A stretch of 12,364 nucleotides of DNA from an uncultured Steroidobacter sp. (GTDB lineage: Bacteria > Pseudomonadota > Gammaproteobacteria > Steroidobacterales > Steroidobacteraceae): assembly GCA_946478975.1 (NCBI GenBank), contig CAMLEO010000217.1:1-12364 (forward strand). The letters are read 5' to 3'. Below are positions 1 through 7,487 of the stretch, in pieces (position 1 is the stretch's first letter; the number at the start of each line of letters is the position of its first letter). The notes beneath the pieces are model-generated. The model was not told where the DNA came from and ran no database searches. It saw only the letters and a program-made list of their open reading frames with translations. The position numbers were made by a program, and so were the translations under genes.

Positions 1-65
1 CCAAGTGGTAAGGCAGCGGGTTTTGATCCCGCCATTCGGAGGTTCGAATCCTTCCGCCCCAGCCA
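1..65 (+). tRNA. tRNA-Gln (anticodon TTG), 5' end cut by window edge
   Basis: The sequence shows the D-arm (CCAAGTGGTAAGGC), an anticodon stem-loop with TTG inside GGGTTTTGATCCC, a variable region, a canonical T-arm (GGTTCGAATCC), and the 3' acceptor strand ending in an encoded CCA at 63-65. About ten bases of the 5' acceptor strand lie outside the window. The TTG anticodon reads CAA and CAG glutamine codons. In many gammaproteobacteria this gene lies directly upstream of prs; here it is separated from prs by about 8.6 kb. tRNA 3' ends are common integration targets, which makes this position notable. Confidence 0.95.
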
Positions 66-227
66 GTTCTTTCGAGCACTGTCCCCGAGACCTGGCCTGC
101 CGGCCATCGGCGCATTGATCCGCTCAACCTGTCGCTCGATGCACCTGCTCAAGCAGCGCTCCAAGGCGGTCAGAAGCTTTCAGTGGACGCAGGCAATTCC
201 GAGGAAGCAAACATCCATGTGATTGCG

Positions 228-248
228 CACGGCGCGGCGCGCGTCGTG
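228..248 (-). terminator. GC-rich hairpin downstream of the NTF2-like gene
   Basis: A nine-base-pair stem (228-236 with 240-248, one G-U pair) with a three-base loop lies 30-50 bases beyond the stop codon of the minus-strand NTF2-like gene. No T-run follows on the minus strand, so it is not a textbook intrinsic terminator. It may stabilise the 3' end of the mRNA or help Rho-dependent termination. The rest of the 66-277 gap shows no convincing gene. It holds a short TGGCC/GGCCA hairpin at 93-106. Confidence 0.3.
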
Positions 249-277
249 TGGCAGCAGACCGGCATGGCGCTCCGCTT

Positions 278-646
278 TCAAAACGCGGCGTTGGTGTCGC
301 AAATGTGGACACGAACTTGCTTGATCTTGTCTCCGTTGAAAGTGAACTGCTCGGCGATGTACATGATCCTGGACGTTCCGGCGACTGCCACGCGAGTCGT
401 CGCGAACACCGTCTCGCCTTCCGCGTAAACTCCGAGGAGCTGCCACGTGTCGAAGTCGTAGTAGCGGCGAACCTCGGGATAGAAGCGCTGAAATTCACGA
501 AGTCCACGGTAGGTTCCGCCGAACGGGAGCACTGCCGGTTCGTACATTTCCAGATCAGGCTCGAAGCGGTCCGGGAAGTCCTCCGGCCGCTTCTTCTCGC
601 TCAGCATTTTGGTGATGAACGCCTTGTTGGCTTCAGTCGTGGTCAT
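278..646 (-). CDS. NTF2/SnoaL-like family protein
   Basis: A 122-residue protein of the size and pattern of single-domain NTF2-like/SnoaL-like proteins, which form a cone-shaped alpha+beta fold with a ligand pocket. An N-terminal helical stretch (EANKAFITKML) is followed by FEPDLEMYEP and the family-typical GTYRGLREFQRF, then beta strands ending near residue 120. There is no signal peptide or membrane segment, so it is probably cytoplasmic. The ATG start is supported by AGGAG six bases upstream (653-657). It lies 62 bases downstream of the reductase-like gene on the same strand, suggesting one operon. NTF2-like proteins range from isomerases and cyclases to non-catalytic binders; the substrate cannot be read from the sequence. 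Confidence 0.8.
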   Translation of the reverse strand: MTTTEANKAFITKMLSEKKRPEDFPDRFEPDLEMYEPAVLPFGGTYRGLREFQRFYPEVRRYYDFDTWQLLGVYAEGETVFATTRVAVAGTSRIMYIAEQFTFNGDKIKQVRVHICDTNAAF

Positions 647-708
647 TGCTTTCTCCTGGGAAGCCGCCAGCGATAGCCGAATCGCGAGCGAAGAACGTGT
701 CAGCGCGC

Positions 709-1278
709 TCAGCGGCGGACGCGGTAGCGGATGTGCGTGGCCTCGGGTGTATCGATCACCCGAACGATCTCCAACTCGACGCGCGATGGTAAGACTTCGA
801 ACATTCGGCGGCCGCGTCCGAACAAGACTGGAACCTGGTGTATTTGCAGTTCGTCGAGCACGCCGGCTTCCAGCGCCCGTTGCGCCGTATACGCGCCAAG
901 CATCAACACGTCCCGGTCTCCGGCGGCGGCCTTCGCCTGCGCCATTGCGCTCGCGATCCCGTCGCTCACGTATTTGACCAACGGATAATTCGCGACGGAT
1001 GGCCCGGGCGGCCTGTGACTGGGTACGAAGATCGGGACGCCATGATTGTCACCGCCCCAGTGATCGACTTGCTCCACGGTTCGCCGACCCGCCAGGATCG
1101 CACCTGGCGCGTTCCATTCGTCCCACAATTGTCCGAGCGCTCCGGTCGGCCGGGAAAAATCCCCGTACCACTCGTGCAGCCGCATGAAGTCGTCGCCGCC
1201 GGGATTGCCCACTTCATCGTTGGGCCCCGCGATATACCCGTCCAGTGACATGGACATGAAGAGCACTGATGCAGACAC
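709..1278 (-). CDS. RibD C-terminal/dihydrofolate reductase-like family protein
   Basis: A 189-residue protein of the RibD_C (DHFR-like) family, usually NAD(P)H-dependent reductases. The N-terminal strand plus SLDGYIAGPNDEVG (about residues 11-24) is the family hallmark. GAILAGRRTVEQ (59-70), DVLMLGAYTAQRAL (123-136) and the strand LDELQIHQVPVLFGRG (141-156) follow in the usual order. The length is normal for the stand-alone 'dihydrofolate reductase family' proteins. These are mostly uncharacterised and are not the folate enzyme FolA. The chosen start is GTG: AAGGAA lies about six bases upstream, and the first ATG (residue 8) would cut into the first strand. It is first in a probable operon with the NTF2-like gene. 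A LysR-box-like inverted repeat lies 23-45 bases upstream, and a LysR gene is the next gene on that side. Confidence 0.83.
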   Translation of the reverse strand: MSASVLFMSMSLDGYIAGPNDEVGNPGGDDFMRLHEWYGDFSRPTGALGQLWDEWNAPGAILAGRRTVEQVDHWGGDNHGVPIFVPSHRPPGPSVANYPLVKYVSDGIASAMAQAKAAAGDRDVLMLGAYTAQRALEAGVLDELQIHQVPVLFGRGRRMFEVLPSRVELEIVRVIDTPEATHIRYRVRR

Positions 1279-1300
1279 TGTATTTCCTTTGGTCTTTTTC

Positions 1301-1323
1301 CGAATTGGAGCCGTGACAATTCG
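1301..1323. promoter_or_regulatory. Inverted repeat CGAATTG-N9-CAATTCG, candidate LysR-type operator
   Basis: The two seven-base arms (1301-1307 and 1317-1323) are perfect reverse complements separated by nine bases. The core reads ATTG-N9-CAAT and contains T-N11-A, the accepted form of a LysR-type regulator box. It lies between the LysR gene and the reductase-like gene, 23-45 bases before the latter's GTG. That is closer than the usual activator site near -65. If it binds the regulator, it may act as a repression site or lie in the 5' UTR; it could also simply form an mRNA hairpin. Confidence 0.45.
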
Positions 1324-1335
1324 CTCTGCGGCTGG

Positions 1336-1364
1336 GCTATTGATGCAAAAGCTCGTTCAGGCAA
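1336..1364 (-). promoter_or_regulatory. Weak candidate sigma70 promoter for the reductase/NTF2-like operon
   Basis: On the minus strand TTGCCT (1364-1359) and AATAGC (1341-1336) are separated by 17 bases. They match the consensus at four and three of six positions. The predicted start near 1329 would put the inverted repeat at 1301-1323 just downstream of transcription initiation. The spacing is right but the match is poor. Confidence 0.22.
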
Positions 1365-1428
1365 GCGCAGAGCGCGGGCGAACGGTCTTGATGTTCCCAA
1401 GGACGATCGAGCGTCGCTGACGCCGACA

Positions 1429-2322
1429 TCAGCCTGAAACGCGGCTGATGAGTTCATCCGCACGCGCCAGGAGTCTTTTGAGCACCGGCGAAATATTCGA
1501 TTTGTTGTAACTCATCACCAGTTCGATCATCGGGATCTCGCCACGCAACGGCCGCGCGACAACAGCACGAGTCAGCATGTTCTGCACGTACCGCGGGAAC
1601 AGCGTGACGCCGCCCGTCGAAGCCACCAGGGACATTGCAGCAGATAGATTCTCGGCATCGTATTCGGGCTGCAATGTGATGCAGATTTTCCTGGCATAGT
1701 CGTCGATCACGGACTTCAGCACCGGGGCGAGTCTCGAGGGATCGATATATATTTCTCGCTCCAGCTCCTGCGGCGAAATCGCTTTCTGCCTGGCCAATCG
1801 ATGGTTTGCCGGAAGCAGGACGACCAGTGGCTCACGGACCAGCGATTTGAAGGCGAGGCCCGTCGTAGGATGCTCGCGCCGTAGAAATGCCACGTCCAAT
1901 TGACCTCGCATCAGCGCGGCCGCGAGCTCGGGCGAAGACTGACTGTAGATCGTGATCTCGATGTCGGACGCTTCTTCGCGCAGAATTCGCAGCGTTTCCG
2001 GCAACCACGCAACTTCCTGGCCGATCAGGAAGCCGACGACAAAAGTGGGCTTCGCAGGCCGTTCGGCACGACGCGCCGCTTCAGCGGCTGCTTCTATCTG
2101 GAGCAGCGCAAGCCTTGCGTGATCCAGGAATACCCGTCCAGCCGCCGTCAGGGCAACGCCGCGCGCTTTGCGCTCCAGCAGTCTTGCGCCGACCTCTACT
2201 TCCAGTTCGCGAATCTGCCGACTGAGCGAAGGTTGGGCCGTATGGAGTCGCCGCTCGGCCGCGCTGGTGAAGCTGCCCTCCTCAGCGACAGCAATAAAGT
2301 AACGCAAATGGCGTAGTTCCAT
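1429..2322 (-). CDS. LysR-type transcriptional regulator
   Basis: A 297-residue protein of standard LysR-type length. The N-terminal winged helix-turn-helix covers about residues 1-60: it opens MELRHLRYFIAVAEEGSFT and continues with AAERRLHTAQPSLSRQI and the turn to GARLLER. A linker helix follows (residues 62-88), then a periplasmic-binding-protein-like effector domain with FVVGFLIGQE, LRGQLDVAFLRR-type and PLVVLLPANHRLA segments. LysR proteins act as tetramers that respond to small ligands. The effector here is unknown. It is divergent from the large regulator starting at 2400 and lies upstream of the reductase/NTF2-like genes, 150 bases away on the same strand. Those genes and itself are the natural candidate targets. 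The start ATG has only a weak ribosome-binding site, but it is the family-typical start. Confidence 0.93.
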   Translation of the reverse strand: MELRHLRYFIAVAEEGSFTSAAERRLHTAQPSLSRQIRELEVEVGARLLERKARGVALTAAGRVFLDHARLALLQIEAAAEAARRAERPAKPTFVVGFLIGQEVAWLPETLRILREEASDIEITIYSQSSPELAAALMRGQLDVAFLRREHPTTGLAFKSLVREPLVVLLPANHRLARQKAISPQELEREIYIDPSRLAPVLKSVIDDYARKICITLQPEYDAENLSAAMSLVASTGGVTLFPRYVQNMLTRAVVARPLRGEIPMIELVMSYNKSNISPVLKRLLARADELISRVSG

Positions 2323-2399
2323 CTCGAAGCACCCATGCTTGGAATGTATGGATCGATCATGTGAAGTCTTGGTTTTCCGCCCCAGGCTGGAGGGATCCT
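2323..2399. promoter_or_regulatory. Divergent intergenic region between LysR gene and STAND regulator
   Basis: This 77-base gap must hold the promoters of both divergent genes unless they extend into coding sequence. It contains a small inverted repeat AAGCA-N4-TGCTT (2327-2340) just before the LysR start and an ATCGAT palindrome near 2353-2358. GGAGGG at 2389-2394 is a strong ribosome-binding site for the + strand gene. No convincing -35/-10 pair was seen on either strand. Confidence 0.4.
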
Positions 2400-5291
2400 A
2401 TGACCCATGTCATCACCGATAGCGCAGACAGCGGGCGTAGCATCGTGAGCGAAGACCACGTATTTGTCTTCAGCTCGTTCCGATTCGTGCCGCGGCAGCA
2501 GCTGCTCCTTCGAGAAGGGCAGCCGGTCAAGCTTGGATGCCGGGCGATGGACATCCTCCACCTACTCTTGAAGAGCGCTGGTGAGCCGGTGAGCAAACGC
2601 GCGCTGCAGAAGGTTGTCTGGCCCGACACCTTCGTTCACGAAAGCAACCTCAAGGTCCACATTCACAGCCTGCGCCGCGCGCTCGGTGAGACTTCCCCAC
2701 AGCCCACCTATATCTCCACCGTTGCCGGACGAGGCTATCGCTTCATCCCGCCAGTATCGATCGAGACGATTGCGCCTGAGCAATTGCTGCGTGAGGTGGT
2801 GCCGCTCGTTCACAGCCTGCCCGCGCAACGGGCTCTGATCGGACGAGATAACGAGGTCGATCGCATCGGCAGTTTGCTCGCGGAGCGGCGCCTCGTAACG
2901 CTGGTGGGGCCGGGCGGAGTTGGAAAAACTGCTGTTGCGGTTGCCGTGGCTCACCAGGTGCGGCGGAGGTTTCCCGACGGGACCTACTTCCTGGACCTGT
3001 CCGTCACAAATGATTCGTCCGTCGTGCCCAACATTCTGGCGGCGGTCTGCGGCATTAGTGGTTATCCGGCCGACATGGTCGCAGCTGTTGCCAACTATCT
3101 CGAACATCGTCGCGTCCTGATACTAATAGATAGCTGTGAGCACGTTCTGCCCGCTGTAGCGTGGATCGTGACTCGCTTTCAGGAAGCCGGAGTCGCGGCC
3201 TGCGTGCTGGCGACCAGTCTCGAACCGCTGCGGCTGCATACCGAAATAGTGCAGCTGATTCAGCCGTTGGAATACCCGCCGACATCGCAGATAGCCGCGC
3301 TCGCGGAGGCTTTGCGCTATTCGGCGATCGAGCTCTTTGCGACGCGCGCGTCGGAATGGGCGGATTATATGTTGACCGACGACGATGCGGCCGCCGTCGC
3401 AGCGCTTTGTGAGAAGTTGGGCGGCTTGCCTCTTGCCATCGAGATTGCAGCAACCGAGCTCGATCAGTATTCCCCCGCGTCACTGCTCGACTCGCTGGAT
3501 CATCGCTTCAGTCTTTTGAAGAACGAAGACCCGATCGCTCACCGCCGACATCGTACGCTGTGGGCGACATTGGACTGGAGTTACCAGTTGCTCTCTGCCA
3601 GTGAGGCGACGATCTTCCGGCTGGTGTCGTTATTTTCCGGAGCATTCGCGCACGAGGATGTAGCCACCATGGCGCAGGTGGCGGGTTCGGACGCGTACCA
3701 GACCACTGTCGCTCTGGGTGGGCTGGTGGCCAAGTCTCTCGTCGCCGCTGAAGTCGATGAGGACTCTCTTCGCTACAGGCTGCTCGACGTCGCTCGCGTC
3801 TACGCTGCCGAGCGGCTGAGCCAGGAGCCGAGCGCCCATGAAGCGGCTCGTCACTTCGCACGCTGCATGCTCACGATGCTTGAAAAATTCGCGCAGGAAC
3901 GGGCCAGCCGCTTTCTGACTGCGACTGAGGTGGCGCAGTACAAGCGGAGGCTCAACGACCTGCGCGAAGCCTTGAGCTGGTGCTTCGGCGTCGGCAATGA
4001 TCCCGCGCTGGGAATCGATCTCACCATTGCAGCGATTCCACTGTGGGATGAGTTTTCCCTCATCGCCGAACAGCAATCCCAGGTCGCGCGAGCTCTGGAG
4101 CACAGCGCCTCTTCCACCTGTTCTGCGAACCAGCGCGCCGTGCTCGCGGTCTCCCGAGCCTGGAGCCTGACACACCGCCATCTCTCACACGCCTCCCGAG
4201 ACGCCTGGCTCCTCGCGGTCGAGATCGCCGAGCATGCAAGCGACATCGATCAACGGCTGCGCGCGTTGTGGGGACGGTCGGCTGATCTGATCGTCACTGG
4301 AAACTACCGCGAGGCGTTGGCTTGCCTGGGCAAGTATCGTGAGGTCGCTCTGCTGCACGAGAACGGAGTGGCTCTGCCCGACGGGGAGCGATTGTGCGCC
4401 ATGGCGGAGGTCTATCTCGGGGAACTGACGACTGCTCGGGACAAGCTCGAAAGACTGTCGCGCGCGCTCACGAATGGTGAGCCGCGCTCCAGCCTTCCTC
4501 GATATCAGATAGAGCCCTATGTGTTGATTCAGAATCACCTCATGTTGGTGACATGGTTGTCAGGCTGTCCCGACCGCGCTGCCGTCATGGCGATGGAGAC
4601 GGTCGATCACATAGGCCGCGCGGGCCATACGCAGGCACAATCGTATGTGCTGTCGACCGCCGCGATACCGATCGCACTTTGGAATGGCGACGCCGAGAGC
4701 GCTGAACGATACATCGCGCTTCTGGGAACCAATCTCACGGCGAACGTCACGTCCTGGCAGCCGGTGTATCGTTTCTTTCGTGCACTCAGCCGTCATGCGC
4801 GAGAGGAGCACGATGCGTTGGATGAAATGCGCTCTGCGATCGATGAAGTACTGTCGTCGGGGTTTCTCATGAACGTGCCGATGTATCTGGGCACGCTGGC
4901 AGAGGGGCACTTGAAGAGCGGTGCAGTAGACGACGCCGAACGCACCGTCGAAGAGGCGCTGCTCGTGCAGGCCCGAACTGACGAGCGCTACAGTTTTCCT
5001 GATCTGCTGAGGACCAAGGCCAAGGTGCTGACCGCGCGCGGCCGTCAGGACCTGGCGGAAGCAGTATTACACCAGGCCTTGTCGGAATGCGTCGAAATGG
5101 CTGCGCTCTCACTGCAGATGCGCGTCGCGTGCGATCTCGCTGATCTGTGGATTGCGCAAGGGCTGGAGCAGCAGGCCGTCGAATTGCTCGCTCCAATCTA
5201 CGGAGCGTTCTTCGAAGGACACGGCAACAAGGATCTGGTACGCGCCTCCGCACTGCTCGCGTCGCGCCGGTTAAATGTGGTTAAGCGTTGA
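2400..5291 (+). CDS. Winged-helix STAND (NB-ARC) ATPase transcriptional regulator with TPR-like C-terminus
   Basis: A 963-residue soluble protein. Residues about 20-117 are an OmpR/CadC-type winged helix: a FVFSSFRFVP strand, the VHIHSLRRALGE recognition-helix region, and the wing ending in TVAGRGYRFI. A Walker A P-loop GPGGVGKT covers residues 170-177. A Walker B-like strand LILIDSCEH follows, with Asp at 244. The NB-ARC signature GGLPLA is at 341-346, followed by the MTRGNT-free winged region (LDWSYQLLSASE). From about 480 onward the sequence is Ala/Leu/Arg-rich alpha-helical, compatible with degenerate TPR repeats. Such proteins resemble a receiver-less response regulator fused to a MalT/AfsR-like nucleotide switch; ligand binding by the repeats is thought to release ATP-driven oligomerisation and DNA binding. 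The start at 2400 was chosen because GGAGGG lies five bases upstream; an in-frame GTG at 2361 lacks a ribosome-binding site. The alpha/beta hydrolase gene follows by 64 bases. Confidence 0.88.
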   Translation: MTHVITDSADSGRSIVSEDHVFVFSSFRFVPRQQLLLREGQPVKLGCRAMDILHLLLKSAGEPVSKRALQKVVWPDTFVHESNLKVHIHSLRRALGETSPQPTYISTVAGRGYRFIPPVSIETIAPEQLLREVVPLVHSLPAQRALIGRDNEVDRIGSLLAERRLVTLVGPGGVGKTAVAVAVAHQVRRRFPDGTYFLDLSVTNDSSVVPNILAAVCGISGYPADMVAAVANYLEHRRVLILIDSCEHVLPAVAWIVTRFQEAGVAACVLATSLEPLRLHTEIVQLIQPLEYPPTSQIAALAEALRYSAIELFATRASEWADYMLTDDDAAAVAALCEKLGGLPLAIEIAATELDQYSPASLLDSLDHRFSLLKNEDPIAHRRHRTLWATLDWSYQLLSASEATIFRLVSLFSGAFAHEDVATMAQVAGSDAYQTTVALGGLVAKSLVAAEVDEDSLRYRLLDVARVYAAERLSQEPSAHEAARHFARCMLTMLEKFAQERASRFLTATEVAQYKRRLNDLREALSWCFGVGNDPALGIDLTIAAIPLWDEFSLIAEQQSQVARALEHSASSTCSANQRAVLAVSRAWSLTHRHLSHASRDAWLLAVEIAEHASDIDQRLRALWGRSADLIVTGNYREALACLGKYREVALLHENGVALPDGERLCAMAEVYLGELTTARDKLERLSRALTNGEPRSSLPRYQIEPYVLIQNHLMLVTWLSGCPDRAAVMAMETVDHIGRAGHTQAQSYVLSTAAIPIALWNGDAESAERYIALLGTNLTANVTSWQPVYRFFRALSRHAREEHDALDEMRSAIDEVLSSGFLMNVPMYLGTLAEGHLKSGAVDDAERTVEEALLVQARTDERYSFPDLLRTKAKVLTARGRQDLAEAVLHQALSECVEMAALSLQMRVACDLADLWIAQGLEQQAVELLAPIYGAFFEGHGNKDLVRASALLASRRLNVVKR

Positions 5292-5355
5292 TCGCGGTAC
5301 AGGCTCCCGAAGTATGGTCAACGCCATCGCGTTTCCATCACAAGGAGCAACGAAA

Positions 5356-6054
5356 GTGAGCAAGCCAAGCATCGTTTTCTGTCACGGCCTGTGGGCCGAC
5401 GGCTCGTGTTTCAGCAAAGTGATTCCCGCGCTGCAGGCCGACGGGCATGAAGTGATTGCCGTCCAGTACGGGCTCAACAGCTACGCAGATGACGTAGCCA
5501 CCGTGATGCGCACGCTGTGTCGGGTAAAGAGCCCCGCGATCCTCGTGGGTCACTCGTACGGCGGAGCTACCATCACAGGTGCCGGAGTCGATGAGCGCGT
5601 CGCAGGACTGGTTTACATCGCCGCCGTCGTCCCGGATGTTCACGAGACCGTGCAGAGCCAACTGGACAAATACCCCACCGAAATCTTCTCCCAGATCGAG
5701 GTTGGCGGTGGACGTGTCTGGATCAAGCCGGAAGGCGTCAAGTACTTCGCGGGAGACCTTTCCGAGCAGGAGCAGAAGCTGGTCTGGGCAACCCACTACC
5801 CACCCGCTGCCGACCTGCTGGAGCAGCAGAATCTCCAGGGGGTTGCCTGGAAGTCGAAGCCGAGCTGGTACATCCTCGCCAGGAACGACCAGACGGTGCA
5901 TCCGGATCTGCAACGTTTTCTGTCGAAACGCATCAACGCGACCACGGTCGAGGTCGACAGCAGCCACGTCACCATGCTCTCCCAGCCCGACGTTGTCATC
6001 GACGTCATTCGCAAGGCCGCTGCCGCGGTTCAGAAGAGTCGGTCCAACAAGTGA
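5356..6054 (+). CDS. Alpha/beta hydrolase (esterase/hydroxynitrile lyase-like family)
   Basis: A 232-residue alpha/beta hydrolase. The oxyanion-hole motif HGLWADGS is near the N-terminus. The nucleophile elbow GHSYGG places Ser at residue 67, the acid Asp at 178 (ARNDQTVHPD), and the catalytic His at 204 (SSHVTMLSQPD). All triad members are present, so an active esterase-type enzyme is likely; the substrate is unknown. The family is the compact EstC/salicylate-esterase/hydroxynitrile-lyase-like group without a large lid. It lacks a signal peptide, so it is probably cytoplasmic. The chosen start is GTG 5356, eight bases after AAGGAG (5342-5347). An in-frame ATG at 5314 would add 14 residues and is the main alternative. 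It follows the STAND regulator by 64 bases, so co-transcription is likely. The hydrolase may act on, or produce, the ligand sensed by the regulator (inference). Confidence 0.9.
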   Translation: MSKPSIVFCHGLWADGSCFSKVIPALQADGHEVIAVQYGLNSYADDVATVMRTLCRVKSPAILVGHSYGGATITGAGVDERVAGLVYIAAVVPDVHETVQSQLDKYPTEIFSQIEVGGGRVWIKPEGVKYFAGDLSEQEQKLVWATHYPPAADLLEQQNLQGVAWKSKPSWYILARNDQTVHPDLQRFLSKRINATTVEVDSSHVTMLSQPDVVIDVIRKAAAAVQKSRSNK

Positions 6055-6070
6055 TTTCTTTCGCGAGGCA

Positions 6071-6093
6071 GATGCCGTTTGCAAAACGGCGTC
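6071..6093. terminator. Hairpin between convergent genes, probable bidirectional terminator
   Basis: GATGCCGTTT (6071-6080) pairs with AAACGGCGTC (6084-6093), ten pairs with one G-U, around a three-base loop. Short flanking pairs (CGCGA with TCGCG) extend it. A modestly T-rich stretch follows on the + strand (TCCTTCGCGTTT). On the minus strand the bases after it are not a T-run. It lies 16 bases after the hydrolase stop and before the end of the convergent operon. Confidence 0.55.
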
Positions 6094-6166
6094 TCCTTCG
6101 CGTTTGCGCATGGGCAAGCATGAGGGCATGCACCCTGAAGCGGGAGGCCAGTCAATCCGCTCGCGC

Positions 6167-6607
6167 TCAGCCCTGCATCAGCTCGGGCACATGGTCGGGT
6201 TCCGCGCAGAGAGCAAACACGAACGCGCCGGCGTGCGCGAAATGGATGAACTCATCCACCATGTCCAACAGCGGCTGCTCGGCGGACCGCACGAGTGCGG
6301 CGTGCGCTCGGATCATTCCATGTAGATAAGAAGAGCGCTTGGCGAGGCCCAGCGCGCTGGCCCATTCGGCGGCGTCGGCCGCTTCGATTTGTTTGCCATC
6401 CTGAATGCCGCCGGGCTGATAGTTATGCCGCAAGGTCGAGGGCGGCGACGTTCTTTGCCGCGTGCTCGTTACATACGTCGCGCCCCGGGGATGCCAGCCG
6501 AACGTCTGGCCGAGATCACGCAGGAATTCCCAGGAGCTGACGGGGCAAATGAAACGAGTCTCGTGCTGAGGCGAGCCGCGGAGCGCAACGATTGTAGTGC
6601 TGAGCAT
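6167..6607 (-). CDS. Hypothetical protein, partner of the PAS-domain gene
   Basis: A 146-residue protein that I do not recognise as a named family. It opens with a short strand-like segment and the striking block FICPVSSWEFLRDLGQTFGW (residues 19-38). A NYQPGG turn follows (62-67). The remaining residues (about 72-135) look largely helical and contain EAADAAEWASALGLAKRS and DMVDEFIHFAHAGAFVFAL. No membrane segment or signal peptide is evident. The start ATG lies six bases after the stop of the PAS gene on the same strand, so the two are almost certainly one operon and probably translationally coupled. Its own ribosome-binding site (AGGCG) is weak. The close coupling suggests a functional link with the PAS protein; the role is unknown. 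Confidence 0.68.
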   Translation of the reverse strand: MLSTTIVALRGSPQHETRFICPVSSWEFLRDLGQTFGWHPRGATYVTSTRQRTSPPSTLRHNYQPGGIQDGKQIEAADAAEWASALGLAKRSSYLHGMIRAHAALVRSAEQPLLDMVDEFIHFAHAGAFVFALCAEPDHVPELMQG

Positions 6608-6613
6608 CGCCTG

Positions 6614-7225
6614 TCACGCGGCGGCCATCGCGCCGTGAAACGGCGAATACGGGCGCGGCACGTCTCTGATATCCGCAAGCACTCGGCTTCGAGGATCTCG
6701 AGCAAAGCGAGTCACATGGGAATAGCCATAGAGCGCGCCGCTTTCCAGATGCATCGGCTCGATGACGGTGACACCCCAAAATATCGATCCATCGGGCCGG
6801 CGATGCCATCCCTGTTGTGTATTCGAGCCCTGCAGACTGGCGGCGATGAGGCTGCGATCCGGCCGCAGCAGCGCTACGTCCTGCGCCAGGTAGAACTGCG
6901 CCACGTGGGCACCGATGATTCTGCAATCGAACGCGGTGGCGCCGGGCAGTGAATCGTGCCACGCATGGACCACACCGCGGTGATCGAGTATCGCGATCGC
7001 GCAGCCGTCGCCGCGCTCGATGCTCGTTGCGTGCATTCGTGCACCCTGATTCATCAGCAAACGATTGCGCCAGCCGAGCGGCGCTCGAACGGCAGATCCG
7101 CTTACGTTTCTCAACCGGATGACGTTGTGCTCCGAGGATGAACGTGAGGACTGTCGCTGTCCGAGGTTGGCGCGCGCGGCGTCCTTCATCAGCCGCCTGA
7201 GCTGGCGAGACAGATCGTGCAACAT
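6614..7225 (-). CDS. Stand-alone PAS-domain protein
   Basis: A 203-residue protein with one PAS domain at about residues 68-178. The visible PAS pattern runs AIAILDHRGVVHAWH, then the IIGAHVAQFY segment, then a QGWHRRPDGSIFWGVTVIEP hairpin, and ends GYSHVTRFARD. This closely follows the PAS domains of sensor histidine kinases, where an R/F-rich 'KDGSRFW...VTRD' strand pair precedes the kinase. Here nothing follows except about 25 residues: no DHp, ATPase, GGDEF or HTH domain. Residues 1-65 are basic and helical without a recognised domain. It may be a single-domain sensor working through its operon partner, or a remnant of a larger sensor. The start ATG has GGAG five bases upstream. The ligand or cofactor cannot be read. 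Confidence 0.75.
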   Translation of the reverse strand: MLHDLSRQLRRLMKDAARANLGQRQSSRSSSEHNVIRLRNVSGSAVRAPLGWRNRLLMNQGARMHATSIERGDGCAIAILDHRGVVHAWHDSLPGATAFDCRIIGAHVAQFYLAQDVALLRPDRSLIAASLQGSNTQQGWHRRPDGSIFWGVTVIEPMHLESGALYGYSHVTRFARDPRSRVLADIRDVPRPYSPFHGAMAAA

Positions 7226-7487
7226 GGAAGCTCCGCTGCGATTTATCGTGAATGGCTGTGCGCCGCCGTTGGTGATGCGGGCAAGATGACGCAGCAGGAT
7301 GGCTCGATCACGAGTGATGAGCGCCGAGGCAGTGTGCGCCTTGTGGAGTCATATAGATAGTCAAATCGTTGCGTGCCCATGGAACCTGAGCGTTTACAAC
7401 GCGCTAGCTTCCGGCAGCGCGGACTTTCAGCAAGCGGGCGCGAATGAGAGTAGGCTGCCCGGCCTTTCCAGACGGGTAATGAGATAT
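7226..7487. promoter_or_regulatory. Divergent intergenic region between PAS operon and csbD-like gene
   Basis: This 262-base region must contain the promoters of the minus-strand PAS operon and of the plus-strand CsbD-like gene. It is visibly richer in A/T than its surroundings around 7348-7365 (CATATAGATAGTCAAATCG). I see no clear -35/-10 pair. An open frame runs through it in phase with csbD from 7299, but that part has no family resemblance and is probably not translated. Confidence 0.35.

Noticed and set aside
1..65. Minus-strand open frame across the tRNA giving a GRKDSNLR-like peptide
   Set aside because: This is the well-known spurious translation antisense to a tRNA gene, not a protein.
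124..507. 127-residue minus-strand frame
   Set aside because: It overlaps the NTF2-like gene in another frame, is Ser/Arg/Thr-rich and shows no family pattern.
2400..5291. Anti-phage STAND (Avs-like) defence protein
   Set aside because: The N-terminal domain is a DNA-binding winged helix, not a nuclease, protease or TIR effector, so a transcriptional regulator is the better reading.
7299..7487. N-terminal extension of the csbD-like frame
   Set aside because: The family begins at the MNW residues; the upstream part looks like intergenic DNA and contains the promoter region.
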